A stretch of DNA of 27,152 bases. Origin: DASRWT01 sp046728035. Its GTDB lineage: Bacteria > Methylomirabilota > Methylomirabilia > Rokubacteriales > CSP1-6. Position numbers and translations under genes: made by a program. Positions 7,303-15,094 of the stretch are shown here, piece after piece (the first letter of the stretch is position 1; each line of letters opens with the position of its first letter). The stretch covers positions 1 through 27,152 of the forward strand of contig JBKPDT010000363.1 in NCBI GenBank assembly GCA_046728035.1, written 5' to 3'. Below the pieces are notes generated by a model. The model searched no databases. It was not told where the DNA came from and was given only the letters and a program-made list of their open reading frames with translations.

Positions 7303-9069
7303 CTAGATCCCCGCGGCGCTGGCGTCGCTGGTGGGATCGAGCCCGGCCTCGAGCCCCTTCTTGGTGATGCGGATGGCGACGGGCCGGGCGAAGAACATGT
7401 TCCCCACCGAGCAATGCTTGGGCGTCACCGGATGCTTGCGCTTGCGGAGGGCGGCGAGGGCGACCTCGCCCACCCGGTCGTCCACCAGGAGCTCCTCGCC
7501 CTCGTCGTGGAGTCGCGGCGCCTCCATGGCACGCTGCGGCGTGTCGCCGGCGTCCGCCATGTTGGAGATCACCTGCGGGATCACCGAGACGATCTTCCGG
7601 CCGCCCGGGGCCCCCAGGGTGTACGCGGGCTCCCCCTTCCGGAACGCGAGCACGGGCACCATGTTCACGAGGGGCCGCTTGCCCGGCGCGATGGAGTTGA
7701 CCCGCCCCGGCTCGGGATCGAACCAGATCATGCCGTTCTGGAGGAGCACACCGGTGCCCGGCACCACCATCCGCGCGCCGAACAGCGAGACCGCGGTGTT
7801 GGTGAACGACACCATGTTCCGCTGGCGGTCGATGGCGCCGATGTGGGTGGTGCAGTCTTGGGACGCTGCTGCTATCGAGCGATTATTTACCGTCAGCGGG
7901 GGCCCAGAAATGGCCCCCGCTCTCCCCCCATTGCGGGCAACCGTCCGCATCGCGGGGGTAGTGTTCCGGTATTTCCACGGGTCGGGCACGGGCGCGGTGG
8001 AGCGTGGGCCGCCCGGCTTGATCTGCCGCGCGAGGGCGCGGGCGTAGTCGCGGGAGGCGAGACCTCCCCAGGGCGCGGTGACGCGGAGGGCGTCGCCAAG
8101 GTGCTGGAGCCGATCCCGGAAGGCCAGCCGGACCGCCTCGGCGCGGAGGTGCAGGCCGCGGACGCTCTCGTACGTCACTGCGGCCGAGGGGAACTCGGCG
8201 AGGAGGTTCAGGATCTCGAGTGCGGTGATGCCGCCGGTCGCGCCCGGCATGAACGCCAGCTCGAGGCCCCGGTAGCCGCCCATGAGCGGCGAGGAGACCC
8301 GCGCCTCGTAGGCCGCCAGATCGTCCCTGGTGAGAAAGCCGCCCTTCCCCTGCACTTCCGCGTGGATGGCCTCGGCGATGGCGCCGCGGTAGAAGACGTC
8401 CGCGCCGTCCTTGGCGATGAGGCGCAGGGTGCGCGCGAGGTCGGGCTGGCGGAAGAGGTCGCCATCCTGGCTCATCGGGGGACGGTAGATGTCGAGGCCG
8501 TCGCGCAGATAAGTGCGCGCGCTCTCGGGGAAGGCGCGCAGCTCGCGTGTATAGAGCGCCATGGCCTGGGCCACGTACCAGTCCGGCACGAACCCCTCCT
8601 CGGCGAGCCGGATGGCGGGGGCGATCACGTCGGCCAGCGCCATGGTGCCGAACCGCGCGAGGGCCAGCGAGAGGCCCGCCAGCGAGCCGGGCACCGCCAC
8701 CGCGCGGGGGCCGAAGATGTTGGCGTCACCGACCACGCGGCGCCAGGGGAAGAGGTCGTCGGCCACGCCCTCACCCAGCTCGTAGCAGGTCTCGTGGGCG
8801 GCGGCGGGCGCCTCCACGTTGGCGTCGATGGCCACCGTCTCGCCGCGGCGGGCCATGTGGATGAGGAAGCTGCCGCCGCCGGCGATGGAGGACATGAAGG
8901 GCTCCACCACCGGCATCGCGAAGGCGGTGGCGACCGCGGCGTCCACCGCGTTGCCGCCGCGGGCGAGGATCGCCGCTCCCACCTGCGCGCCTAGCGGATG
9001 CTCGGCCACCACCATGCCCCGCGACACCAGTGGTGTCTGCTTCGTCATCCGAAGGGCGCTACGGATCAT
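7303..9069 (-). CDS. Gamma-glutamyltransferase family protein (Ntn hydrolase)
   Basis: A 588-residue protein. The ATG at 9069 is chosen because AAGGAG lies 9 bases upstream; it overlaps the end of the previous gene by 11 bases. Hallmarks are AILARGGNAVDAAVA near the N-terminus, the autoprocessing site DCTTHIGAIDR with nucleophile Thr407 starting the small subunit, and the later glycine-rich TLGAPGGRKIV. Known: these enzymes self-cleave and then hydrolyse or transfer gamma-glutamyl or related acyl amides. No clear signal peptide is present, so it may be cytoplasmic. Residues about 371-404, just before Thr407, are unusual: non-preferred codons (GTA AAT AAT, ATA GCA GCA) and a palindrome suggest inserted DNA in the linker. 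Confidence 0.9.
   Translation of the reverse strand: MIRSALRMTKQTPLVSRGMVVAEHPLGAQVGAAILARGGNAVDAAVATAFAMPVVEPFMSSIAGGGSFLIHMARRGETVAIDANVEAPAAAHETCYELGEGVADDLFPWRRVVGDANIFGPRAVAVPGSLAGLSLALARFGTMALADVIAPAIRLAEEGFVPDWYVAQAMALYTRELRAFPESARTYLRDGLDIYRPPMSQDGDLFRQPDLARTLRLIAKDGADVFYRGAIAEAIHAEVQGKGGFLTRDDLAAYEARVSSPLMGGYRGLELAFMPGATGGITALEILNLLAEFPSAAVTYESVRGLHLRAEAVRLAFRDRLQHLGDALRVTAPWGGLASRDYARALARQIKPGGPRSTAPVPDPWKYRNTTPAMRTVARNGGRAGAISGPPLTVNNRSIAAASQDCTTHIGAIDRQRNMVSFTNTAVSLFGARMVVPGTGVLLQNGMIWFDPEPGRVNSIAPGKRPLVNMVPVLAFRKGEPAYTLGAPGGRKIVSVIPQVISNMADAGDTPQRAMEAPRLHDEGEELLVDDRVGEVALAALRKRKHPVTPKHCSVGNMFFARPVAIRITKKGLEAGLDPTSDASAAGI
7895..7921. repeat. Palindrome inside the gamma-glutamyltransferase linker
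   Basis: Perfect 10-bp arms AGCGGGGGCC / GGCCCCCGCT around a 7-nt loop. It lies within the coding sequence just ahead of the autoprocessing Thr. The flanking bases (7881-7894) are AT-rich for this genome. It resembles a REP-like element or a terminator hairpin captured in frame. No terminal repeats or target duplication were recognised. Confidence 0.55.
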
Positions 9070-9685
9070 CGTGGGTCTCCTTGGGGAACTCGAAGGGATG
9101 CAGGCGCACCTGCCAGACGCCCGCGTCGTTGTGGATGAGGAGGCAGACGCGCACGCCGTCGTCGCGATGCGCGGTCCAGAGGAAGACGCCCGCGTCGGCG
9201 GCGTCGCCGCACTCGTCGCAGACCCAGGCGGTACGGAAGCACTCCGCGTCGCGCAGGGCCTGGGCATGGGCGGCGGGGTTCACGTATAGCGGCTCGTCCT
9301 CCGGCATGAAGGCGGCGATATCGGAAAGGTAAGGGATGACGGGCCGGCCGGCGTCTCCCTTCCACGCCTCCACGAGGGGCAGCACCGGCACCTCGTCGTG
9401 GATCGACAGATACGCGCCCTCCTCGATCAGCTCGCCGCGGGCGAGCCGGCACTCCGCCAGGAAGCCGCGTAGCCCGTTGAGACCTACGAGGCCGCCGTAG
9501 AGGCGCTGCGCAAACTCGTCGCGCTCCGTGGGCGCGAGGAGGAACCGCGTCGGCGGCGCGGGGCCGGCGAGCTCCGGCCCCGCCACCTGGTACACGCGCG
9601 ATCCGCCGGGGCGCTCGGCCCGCGGGCCGTGCCAGACCAGGGTGGCCCGGTCCCCCGGGCGGAACCAGTCGGGCGTGCCGGACAT
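9059..9685 (-). CDS. Hypothetical protein, 208 aa
   Basis: Starts MSGTPDWFRPGDRATLVWHG. It is soluble, with an N-terminal proline- and glycine-rich strand region, one CxxC pair (WVCDECGDAADAG) that could belong to a small metal site, and an aromatic C-terminal part (GVWQVRLHPFEFPKE). I do not recognise the family. It sits 10 bp after the lipoprotein gene and overlaps the gamma-glutamyltransferase start by 11 bp, so it belongs to the same transcription unit. The ribosome site is weak. Confidence 0.7.
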   Translation of the reverse strand: MSGTPDWFRPGDRATLVWHGPRAERPGGSRVYQVAGPELAGPAPPTRFLLAPTERDEFAQRLYGGLVGLNGLRGFLAECRLARGELIEEGAYLSIHDEVPVLPLVEAWKGDAGRPVIPYLSDIAAFMPEDEPLYVNPAAHAQALRDAECFRTAWVCDECGDAADAGVFLWTAHRDDGVRVCLLIHNDAGVWQVRLHPFEFPKETHDDP

Positions 9686-9695
9686 GTCGTTCCGG

Positions 9696-10214
9696 CTACT
9701 CGGTGAGGAAGAAGCCCGGCTGGGGACGGCGGAGCATGGACACCACGCCCTTGTCGTCGAAGTAGAGGATCCAGCCCAGGGGGTAGAGCCAGGCCTCCTT
9801 GGCCTTCGTCCGCACGTCGGGCCACTGCTGCTTGGCCAGCGCCCCCATGCGCGCGGGATCGATGGTCTGCTCGTACGGCTCGTCGAGGAGGGTGCGCACC
9901 TCGCCCGGCGTGCTGCCCTCGCTCACCTGTCGCCAGAAGCGGAAGTCGCTGTAGCGCACCTGCTGCTCCATCTCGGGATGCTCCCGCAGGTACTTGAAGA
10001 CGCGGTCGTCCATCTGGTCCTTCCACTGCCGTTTCTCGTCGAAGTTGGGCTCGCGGTCGCTCTTCTGCGCGACCCGCGCGTAGAACATCTCCTCGGCGCG
10101 CGGCCCCCGCCCCATCCGCTCGGGCTCGCTCGGCGTCAGGGTTCCGCAGCCGGCCGCGCCCAGCGCCGCGATCAGCCCCGCGATCGCCGACAATCTCGCA
10201 CGCGTTCTCCGCAT
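9696..10214 (-). CDS. Putative lipoprotein, 172 aa
   Basis: Basic N-terminus MRRTRARLSA, hydrophobic stretch and lipobox ALGAAGC with Cys23 as the predicted lipidated residue. The mature part is polar, charged and helical (EKRQWKDQMDDRVFKYLREH) and ends in strands (WILYFDDKGVVSML). A GGGGAGG site precedes the ATG. No catalytic motif is visible. It lies 34 bp downstream of the helicase. The lipoprotein assignment comes from the signal; the function is unknown. Confidence 0.75.
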   Translation of the reverse strand: MRRTRARLSAIAGLIAALGAAGCGTLTPSEPERMGRGPRAEEMFYARVAQKSDREPNFDEKRQWKDQMDDRVFKYLREHPEMEQQVRYSDFRFWRQVSEGSTPGEVRTLLDEPYEQTIDPARMGALAKQQWPDVRTKAKEAWLYPLGWILYFDDKGVVSMLRRPQPGFFLTE

Positions 10215-10248
10215 CCGTCCCCTCCCCTGGTGTGGTGTCCGCCCGCGC

Positions 10249-12873
10249 TCAGATGAGGGCGGACTCGAGCACGATGCCCCGGTCGATCACCCGCGCCGCC
10301 CGTCCGAGCAGCGCGCCGAGCGTGGTATCCACCTCCGGCGCCTCCGCGAGCTGGCGGAGCACGTCGATGAGACGCCGCATCGCGCGGATCAGGTCGCCCT
10401 CATGCCCGCCGAAGGATTCCTCCACGATGGCCGCCCAGTCGTCCTCCCCCGAGGCCCAGCGGAACACCGAGGGCATGAAGCCGGTGGAGATCGACACCGG
10501 CACCGGGAGCTGGTGGATCCGCTGCGCCTCGTGCACCGCCCGCGCCACCGCGTCCAGCTGCTCGAGCTTGCGCTTGAGCTTGGGGCGCTTGCGCAGGAAG
10601 AGCCGCGCCACCGCGCTGTCGCCCGAGCGGGACTCCTCGATGAGGCAGGAGGCCAGCGCGGCCGCCTCGGCCAGCGTGGTGTCGGCGAGGATGCCACGGT
10701 CCATCATCTCCGCCACCAGCAGCTCGTTGTCGTGCCGCAGGCTGGAGATGAGCTGGCCCTTGGCGAGGAGCTTGCCGTCCTGCACGGCCCCGAAGTGTTC
10801 GAGGACCTCCACGACGCGGAGAAACTCCTGCCAGTAGGCGTTGCGGAGGGCCTCCAGGGTCTCGCGCTTGTGGGCGAGGCGGGTCTCGAGCTTTTCCAGC
10901 CCCTTCCAGGTATGGTCGCAGCGCGGCTGCGAGTTCCATGGGCAGCGATGGCACTCGATGGCCGCGAGCGCGCCCTCCGGCCCCTCCGTCCGCTCGCGCT
11001 CCGCGAGCTCGGCGGCGGTGACGCGCGCGAGCTGGGCCTTGAGCGCCTGGGTCCGGTGCTCCCAATCCCGCGGGATGGGGAGCGGCGGGGTCGCCCAGAA
11101 CACCCGCTTGATGTGCCCCGCCTTGACGTGGACCACCTCGCCGTGGGGGAGCAGCACGCTCGCGATCACCTTGTGGCGGCGGGCGTCCACGCGGAGCAGC
11201 AGCCCCACCGACTGGCCGCCGCGCCGCCGCGCGATCACGAAGCGACCGGGCTCGGCCTCCGCCACCGTGCGCGAGGCCCGGCGGCCGCCGCGGCCCAGAG
11301 CCGCCCGCGCCGTCTCCAACTCGGCGCGGACCCGCCGGTAGCGGCCGATGCGGTCGAAATCCCCGCAGGGGGCCCGGAAGGCACGGGCGTCCTCCACCGC
11401 CGTCTCGAGCTGGGCCACCTCCGCCTCCAGGCCGCGAATCCGCCGAAGGTTCTGGTACTGGCCGAAGGACGACTCCACCGTCCGCCGGATCGCCGCCATG
11501 TCGCTGCCGCTGCCCAAGAGGAGCGCCACCGAGCCGTAGCCCAGCTTGAACTGGCTCACCACCGGCTCGGGCGCCCCGTCCACCACGCGGCGGATATCTT
11601 CGACGCCGTCACGCACGTCGAGCGCGATCACGCACTTGCCCTCGGGATCGATGCCCCGCCGTCCTGCGCGGCCCGCCATCTGGGTGAGCTCGTTGTGGGT
11701 GAGGCTCCGGAAGCCACGGTCCGTGCGCTTGGTCAGGGACTGGAGCACCACGCTCTTGGCCGGCATGTGGATGCCGAGCGACATGGTCTCGGTGGCGAAG
11801 ACCACCTTGCAGAGCCCGCGCTCGAAGAGCTGCTCGATGAGGCGCTTCACGCTCGGCAGGATCCCCGCGTGGTGCAGGCCCATGCCCATGCCGAGCGCCT
11901 GGAAGATGGTCTGGTTGAGCGGCGACTCGGCGATGGTGGGCGTGTCGTTCACCGCTTCGCGGATGATCTCCTCCACCTCACGCTGCTGGGCGCGGGCAAG
12001 CAAGGGCTTGCCCTCGGCGAGGACCGTCTCCATGGCGCGCTCGCAGCCGGCGCGGCTGAAGATGAAGTAGATGGCGGGGAGCCACCCCCGCGCGTCCAGC
12101 GCGTCGAGCATCACGGTGGGATCCACCACCCGGCGCGTGTACCACCGGCCCTTGTCCATGTAGCCGCCGTCGCGCTCCTCGCCGATGAGCCGCACCGTGC
12201 CTGCCCGCACCCCCTCGTAGCCGTGGAGCTCGCCGGACAGGTCGGCGACGAGGTAGGAGAGCGGCACCGGGCGATGCGGATGGGTGATCGCCACGATAGG
12301 CCGGTGGACGAGGCCGATCCAGTCCGCGATCTCGTTGACGTTGGCCACCGTCGCCGAGAGGGCGACGAGGGCGGCATCCCGCGGCGCGTTGACGATGATC
12401 TCCTCCCAGACGGTGCCGCGCCCCTCGTCGCCCATGTAGTGGCACTCGTCGAGGACCACCGTCTCGAGCCCGGGCAGACCGCCCGTGTAGAACATGTTGC
12501 GGAGGATCTCGGTCGTCATCACCAGGATGGGGGCGCGGGGATTGACCTTCACGTCTCCGGTCAGGATCCCCACGTTATCGGCGCCGAACTGGCGCCCGAA
12601 GTCGGCGAACTTCTGGTTGCTGAGCGCCTTGAGCGGGGTGGTGTAGGCGAGGCGGCGCCCATGGGCGAGCGCGCGGTGGATGGCGAATTCCGCCACGAGC
12701 GTCTTGCCCGCGCCGGTGGGCGCCGAGACGATGACGGACTTCCCCTCGTCGATCGCCCGGACGGCCCGGATCTGGAAATCGTCCAGGGTGAACGGGTACC
12801 GCGCCAGGAAGGATTCGAGCAAGTCTTTCGTAGAGATGGGCGCCCCCTTGCTGCTGCGGTTCCACGTTATCAT
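10249..12873 (-). CDS. Superfamily 2 DExH RNA helicase, Mtr4/Ski2/HelY-like
   Basis: An 874-residue protein. Motif I is SAPTGAGKT at 50-58, motif II DECH at 142-145, motif III SAT at 173-175, and motif VI QMAGRAGRRGID is in the second RecA domain. The C-terminal half carries a CHRCPW...RC cysteine cluster and a helical DSHCT-like end. Known: Mtr4/Ski2-like helicases unwind structured RNA for decay or processing; the bacterial HelY group is poorly characterised. The ATG at 12873 lies inside the symmetrical -10-like element shared with the divergent SDR gene, so either another promoter is used or the real start is further in, for example TTG at 12822. Confidence 0.9.
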   Translation of the reverse strand: MITWNRSSKGAPISTKDLLESFLARYPFTLDDFQIRAVRAIDEGKSVIVSAPTGAGKTLVAEFAIHRALAHGRRLAYTTPLKALSNQKFADFGRQFGADNVGILTGDVKVNPRAPILVMTTEILRNMFYTGGLPGLETVVLDECHYMGDEGRGTVWEEIIVNAPRDAALVALSATVANVNEIADWIGLVHRPIVAITHPHRPVPLSYLVADLSGELHGYEGVRAGTVRLIGEERDGGYMDKGRWYTRRVVDPTVMLDALDARGWLPAIYFIFSRAGCERAMETVLAEGKPLLARAQQREVEEIIREAVNDTPTIAESPLNQTIFQALGMGMGLHHAGILPSVKRLIEQLFERGLCKVVFATETMSLGIHMPAKSVVLQSLTKRTDRGFRSLTHNELTQMAGRAGRRGIDPEGKCVIALDVRDGVEDIRRVVDGAPEPVVSQFKLGYGSVALLLGSGSDMAAIRRTVESSFGQYQNLRRIRGLEAEVAQLETAVEDARAFRAPCGDFDRIGRYRRVRAELETARAALGRGGRRASRTVAEAEPGRFVIARRRGGQSVGLLLRVDARRHKVIASVLLPHGEVVHVKAGHIKRVFWATPPLPIPRDWEHRTQALKAQLARVTAAELAERERTEGPEGALAAIECHRCPWNSQPRCDHTWKGLEKLETRLAHKRETLEALRNAYWQEFLRVVEVLEHFGAVQDGKLLAKGQLISSLRHDNELLVAEMMDRGILADTTLAEAAALASCLIEESRSGDSAVARLFLRKRPKLKRKLEQLDAVARAVHEAQRIHQLPVPVSISTGFMPSVFRWASGEDDWAAIVEESFGGHEGDLIRAMRRLIDVLRQLAEAPEVDTTLGALLGRAARVIDRGIVLESALI

Positions 12874-12874
12874 A
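12868..12874. promoter_or_regulatory. Symmetrical TANNNTA -10-like element between helicase and SDR genes
   Basis: TATCATA reads TATCAT on the plus strand and TATGAT on the minus strand, each five of six to consensus. It ends nine bases before the SDR ATG at 12883, which fits leaderless initiation. On the other strand it overlaps the helicase ATG at 12873. The start codons are only 9 bp apart. Confidence 0.5.
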
Positions 12875-12882
12875 CGAGCGCC

Positions 12883-13635
12883 ATGCGGCTTACCGGCAAG
12901 ATCGCGCTCGTCACCAATGTCAGCCATTTCATGGGCCCCGCCATCACCGAGGAGTTCGCCCGCGAGGGGGCCACCCTGGCCCTGCACGACCGGAGCCGGG
13001 AGGCGGCGACCCCGCTCGTGGCGGTAGCGGAGCGGCTCGGCCGCGCCGCGCTGGCGCTCACCGGCGACCTCGCCGCCCCCGGCGAGGCAGATCGCGTGGT
13101 GGCGGCGGTGGTCGAACGCTTCGGCCGGCTCGACATCCTCGTCAACAACAGCGCGCATCCGCCCACCGGAAGCGCCAGCGAGGAGGTCACCGACGCGGTC
13201 TGGCGCGAGATGATGGCGCGTCTCCTCGACGAGCCCTTCTTCTGCCTGCGCGCCGCCCTTCGCGTGATGCGTCCGGCTCGCCGGGGGAAGGTCATCAACA
13301 TGTCCTCGGCGGCAGGCATCCCCGGCCTGGCGCGCTACGCCGCCTACTCGGCGGCCCGCGCCGGCGTCAACGGGCTCACCCGCGCGGTGGGGCGCGAGGT
13401 CGCCCGCGACAACGTCCAGGTCAACGCCATCGCGCAGAACTACGTGGAGAACCCCACGTATTTCCCGCCCACGCTCATGCAGGACGAGCAGGCCATCGCG
13501 CGGATGGTCCGCAACATCCCGGCGGGTCGCCTGGCGCGGGGTGAGGAGTCGGCACGACTGGCCGCCTACCTCGCCTCCGAGGACGCCGACTTCTTCGTCG
13601 GCCAGGTGGTGCCCTTCGCGGGCGGCTGGATATGA
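12883..13635 (+). CDS. Halohydrin dehalogenase-like short-chain dehydrogenase family protein
   Basis: A 250-residue Rossmann-fold protein that departs from normal SDRs exactly where halohydrin dehalogenases do. The glycine-rich NAD(P) motif TGxxxGxG is replaced by TNVSHFMG (Thr11, Phe16, Gly18), matching T-X4-F-X-G. The catalytic YxxxK is replaced by YSAAR, giving Ser142-X12-Tyr155-X3-Arg159. Residues 186-194 (NYVENPTYF) resemble the halide pocket after the catalytic residues in HheC. Known: these enzymes convert vicinal haloalcohols to epoxides plus halide without a nicotinamide cofactor. It is translated with the following membrane protein (ATGA overlap). A divergent non-dehalogenating SDR remains possible. 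Confidence 0.75.
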   Translation: MRLTGKIALVTNVSHFMGPAITEEFAREGATLALHDRSREAATPLVAVAERLGRAALALTGDLAAPGEADRVVAAVVERFGRLDILVNNSAHPPTGSASEEVTDAVWREMMARLLDEPFFCLRAALRVMRPARRGKVINMSSAAGIPGLARYAAYSAARAGVNGLTRAVGREVARDNVQVNAIAQNYVENPTYFPPTLMQDEQAIARMVRNIPAGRLARGEESARLAAYLASEDADFFVGQVVPFAGGWI

Positions 13636-14048
13636 GCCGGGCGACCCGGGTGATGGCGGGTCTCATCCTGATCTCCATCCCGACCATCGCGTTCGGCGGC
13701 TACTTCCTGCTGTCCTCGCTGATGGACCCGAGCTCCGGCTACGCGGCCAACGCGCTGCGGCAGGACTTCTTCCGCGCCGGGCATGCCCATGCCGGTGTCG
13801 TCACGCTGCTCTCGCTGATCTGCCAGATCCTCGTTGACGCCGCCGTCCTGCCGCCCACGCTGCGGTGGCTGGCCCGGCTCGGTGTCCCCATCGCCGGAAT
13901 CCTGCTCTCGGCCGGCTTCTTCACCTCCATGCTCCCGCCCACCGCGGTGGCGCCCGGCCGCACGGTGGTCCTCATCTACCTCGGCGCGGCGCTCCTGACC
14001 GTCAGCGTGCTCACGCTGGCGATCGGACTCCTGCGGTCGCGCGCCTGA
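13632..14048 (+). CDS. Four-helix integral membrane protein, 138 aa
   Basis: Starts MSRATRVMAGLILISIPTIA. It has four hydrophobic segments. A conserved-looking HAHAG motif (FRAGHAHAGVVTLLSL) at the start of the second helix could bind heme or metal. The ATG overlaps the stop of the halohydrin dehalogenase-like gene (ATGA), so the two are co-expressed. I do not recognise a functional family. Its 3' end overlaps the cyclase remnant on the other strand. Confidence 0.7.
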   Translation: MSRATRVMAGLILISIPTIAFGGYFLLSSLMDPSSGYAANALRQDFFRAGHAHAGVVTLLSLICQILVDAAVLPPTLRWLARLGVPIAGILLSAGFFTSMLPPTAVAPGRTVVLIYLGAALLTVSVLTLAIGLLRSRA

Positions 14049-14184
14049 TCTCGGGGGCTTCGGCGAGACCCACCACCTCGTAGACGTCCACCGGCTCGGC
14101 CTTGCCCTTCACGGCAACCGCGCCGCGCAGCCGCACGGTCACCCGCGGCCCCACCGCCGCGCGCGTGGCGCCGGAGAGGGATAT
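14011..14184 (-). pseudogene. C-terminal remnant of a class III adenylate/guanylate cyclase
   Basis: The minus-strand frame ending at 14011 encodes LSGATRAAVGP, RLRGAVAVKGKAEPVDVYEV and about 20 more residues. This matches the final segment of class III cyclases (typically SxAT...G.v.lKGk.epv.vYEv). Upstream of about 14184 the frame loses all resemblance and runs antisense to the YciI-like gene, so no catalytic domain remains. It is best read as a decayed tail. The homology breaks next to a short direct repeat, which may mark the deletion point. Confidence 0.6.
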
Positions 14185-14194
14185 GGAAATGATT

Positions 14195-14209
14195 CCGAGC
14201 GGAGCGAGG
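14195..14209. repeat. Short direct repeat, copy 1
   Basis: CCGAGCGGAGCGAGG, repeated exactly at 14233-14247, 38 bp later. It lies at the edge of the cyclase remnant and upstream of the YciI-like gene. Confidence 0.7.
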
Positions 14210-14232
14210 GGCGAGCCGCAGCCGCAGGGGTC

Positions 14233-14247
14233 CCGAGCGGAGCGAGG
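14233..14247. repeat. Short direct repeat, copy 2
   Basis: Second copy of CCGAGCGGAGCGAGG, ending five bases before the TACAAT -10 element of the YciI-like gene. This position allows either a recombination scar or a repeated regulatory site. Confidence 0.7.
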
Positions 14248-14252
14248 CGAGT

Positions 14253-14258
14253 TACAAT
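14253..14258 (+). promoter_or_regulatory. -10 element of the YciI-like gene
   Basis: TACAAT followed by seven bases and ATG at 14266. The ATG at 14257 overlaps this element, so 14266 is the likely start and the mRNA would be leaderless. No consensus -35 was seen. Confidence 0.5.
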
Positions 14259-14265
14259 GTCGACC

Positions 14266-14802
14266 ATGCTCTTCTATCACGTCGGCATCACGGCCGCGGG
14301 CGACTATCTCACGCGGCGCGCCGCCCACCGGTCGCAGCACCTCGAGCGCATCGCCGGCCTGCGGGACCAGGGCGCGGTGATCGGCGGGGGACCGGCGCCC
14401 GACGGCAAGTCGGCCGACATCTTCTACCGCGTGCCCGATCTCGACGTGCTGTCCCGGCTCGTCGAGGAGGATCCCTACTGGAAGGGTGGGGTCTGGACGG
14501 CCTACACGCCGGAGGCCTTTTCCCAGTTCCTCGAGCCGTGGCGACTCCCCGATGTGAGCGCCGATGGCTCGCGCCTGACCATGCTGGTGGAGGGCGAGGC
14601 CCCCGACGTGGAAATGGCCACCTTCGCCCTCATCGAGGAGCGCGGCGCGGGACGAGTGGCCTTCGGCGGCTTCTTTCCGGGCGGCCGGACCCTCGTCCTC
14701 GTCAACGCAACCGACCCGGCCGCGGCGGTGGAGCGGCTCGCCGAGACCGGCTTGTGGACCAAGGGCACGCTGCGCGCGCGCCCCTTTCTTCACGTCCTCT
14801 AG
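14266..14802 (+). CDS. YciI-like domain protein, 178 aa
   Basis: Starts MLFYHVGITAAGDYL. The first half has the YciI-like ferredoxin-fold pattern: HRSQHLERIAGLRDQGAVIGGG, then DPYWKGGVWTAYTPEAF. The second half repeats a similar alpha/beta pattern (RLTMLVEGEAPDVE, then FGGFFPGGRTLVLVNATDP), suggesting an internal duplication. The function of most YciI-like proteins is unknown; the family is related to muconolactone isomerase-type dimeric barrels. An ATG nine bases upstream (14257) is less likely because it overlaps the -10. Only three bases separate its stop from the convergent small secreted protein gene. Confidence 0.72.
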   Translation: MLFYHVGITAAGDYLTRRAAHRSQHLERIAGLRDQGAVIGGGPAPDGKSADIFYRVPDLDVLSRLVEEDPYWKGGVWTAYTPEAFSQFLEPWRLPDVSADGSRLTMLVEGEAPDVEMATFALIEERGAGRVAFGGFFPGGRTLVLVNATDPAAAVERLAETGLWTKGTLRARPFLHVL

Positions 14803-14805
14803 CCG

Positions 14806-15066
14806 CTAGTACCCGCTGCCGCCGGCGGCGCCGCCGCTCTGGATAGCCTGCCTCGCCGCGGCAGCGGCACGCGCCGCCTGTCGGGCCGCGAGCGCCTTGC
14901 CTTGGGCCCCCTTGGCCACGGGATCCTCCTCCGCGACCATGCCGGCATGGGCCGCGCAGTCCTCCTCCTCCACGATGCCGGGCACGTGGAGCATCTGCGC
15001 CCGGCCCCCCGACGGCGCGGCGCCGAGCGCGGCCGCGGCGAGCAGCACGATCGTTCCGATGCGCAT
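14806..15066 (-). CDS. Small secreted alanine-rich protein, 86 aa
   Basis: Signal peptide of about 26 residues (hydrophobic core TIVLLAAAALGAA, cleavage near GGRA-Q). The mature part is short, with one cysteine (EEEDCAAHAG), an Ala/Arg/Gln helix (KALAARQAARAAAAARQA) and a glycine-rich tail. The start at 15066 follows an AGGAGA site. It lies 28 bp downstream of the TPR-CHAT lipoprotein gene, so both are probably in one transcript. No family recognised. It could be a substrate or partner of the CHAT protein; that is inference from linkage. Confidence 0.65.
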   Translation of the reverse strand: MRIGTIVLLAAAALGAAPSGGRAQMLHVPGIVEEEDCAAHAGMVAEEDPVAKGAQGKALAARQAARAAAAARQAIQSGGAAGGSGY

Positions 15067-15094
15067 CGGATCTCTCCTCATGACGGGGGCTGCC

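Noticed and set aside
9070..9267. Longer N-terminus for the gamma-glutamyltransferase
   Set aside because: The extension is Ser/Arg/Ala-rich shadow of the upstream gene; the AAGGAG site supports ATG 9069.
10402..13635. Very long plus-strand frame opposite the helicase, continuous with the SDR frame
   Set aside because: The part before 12883 is a GC-bias shadow of the helicase (Arg/His/Gly/Ala-rich, no domain). Only the SDR portion is real.
14185..14793. Upstream part of the minus-strand frame carrying the cyclase tail
   Set aside because: It lies antisense to the YciI-like gene and shows no cyclase features, so the cyclase is not intact.
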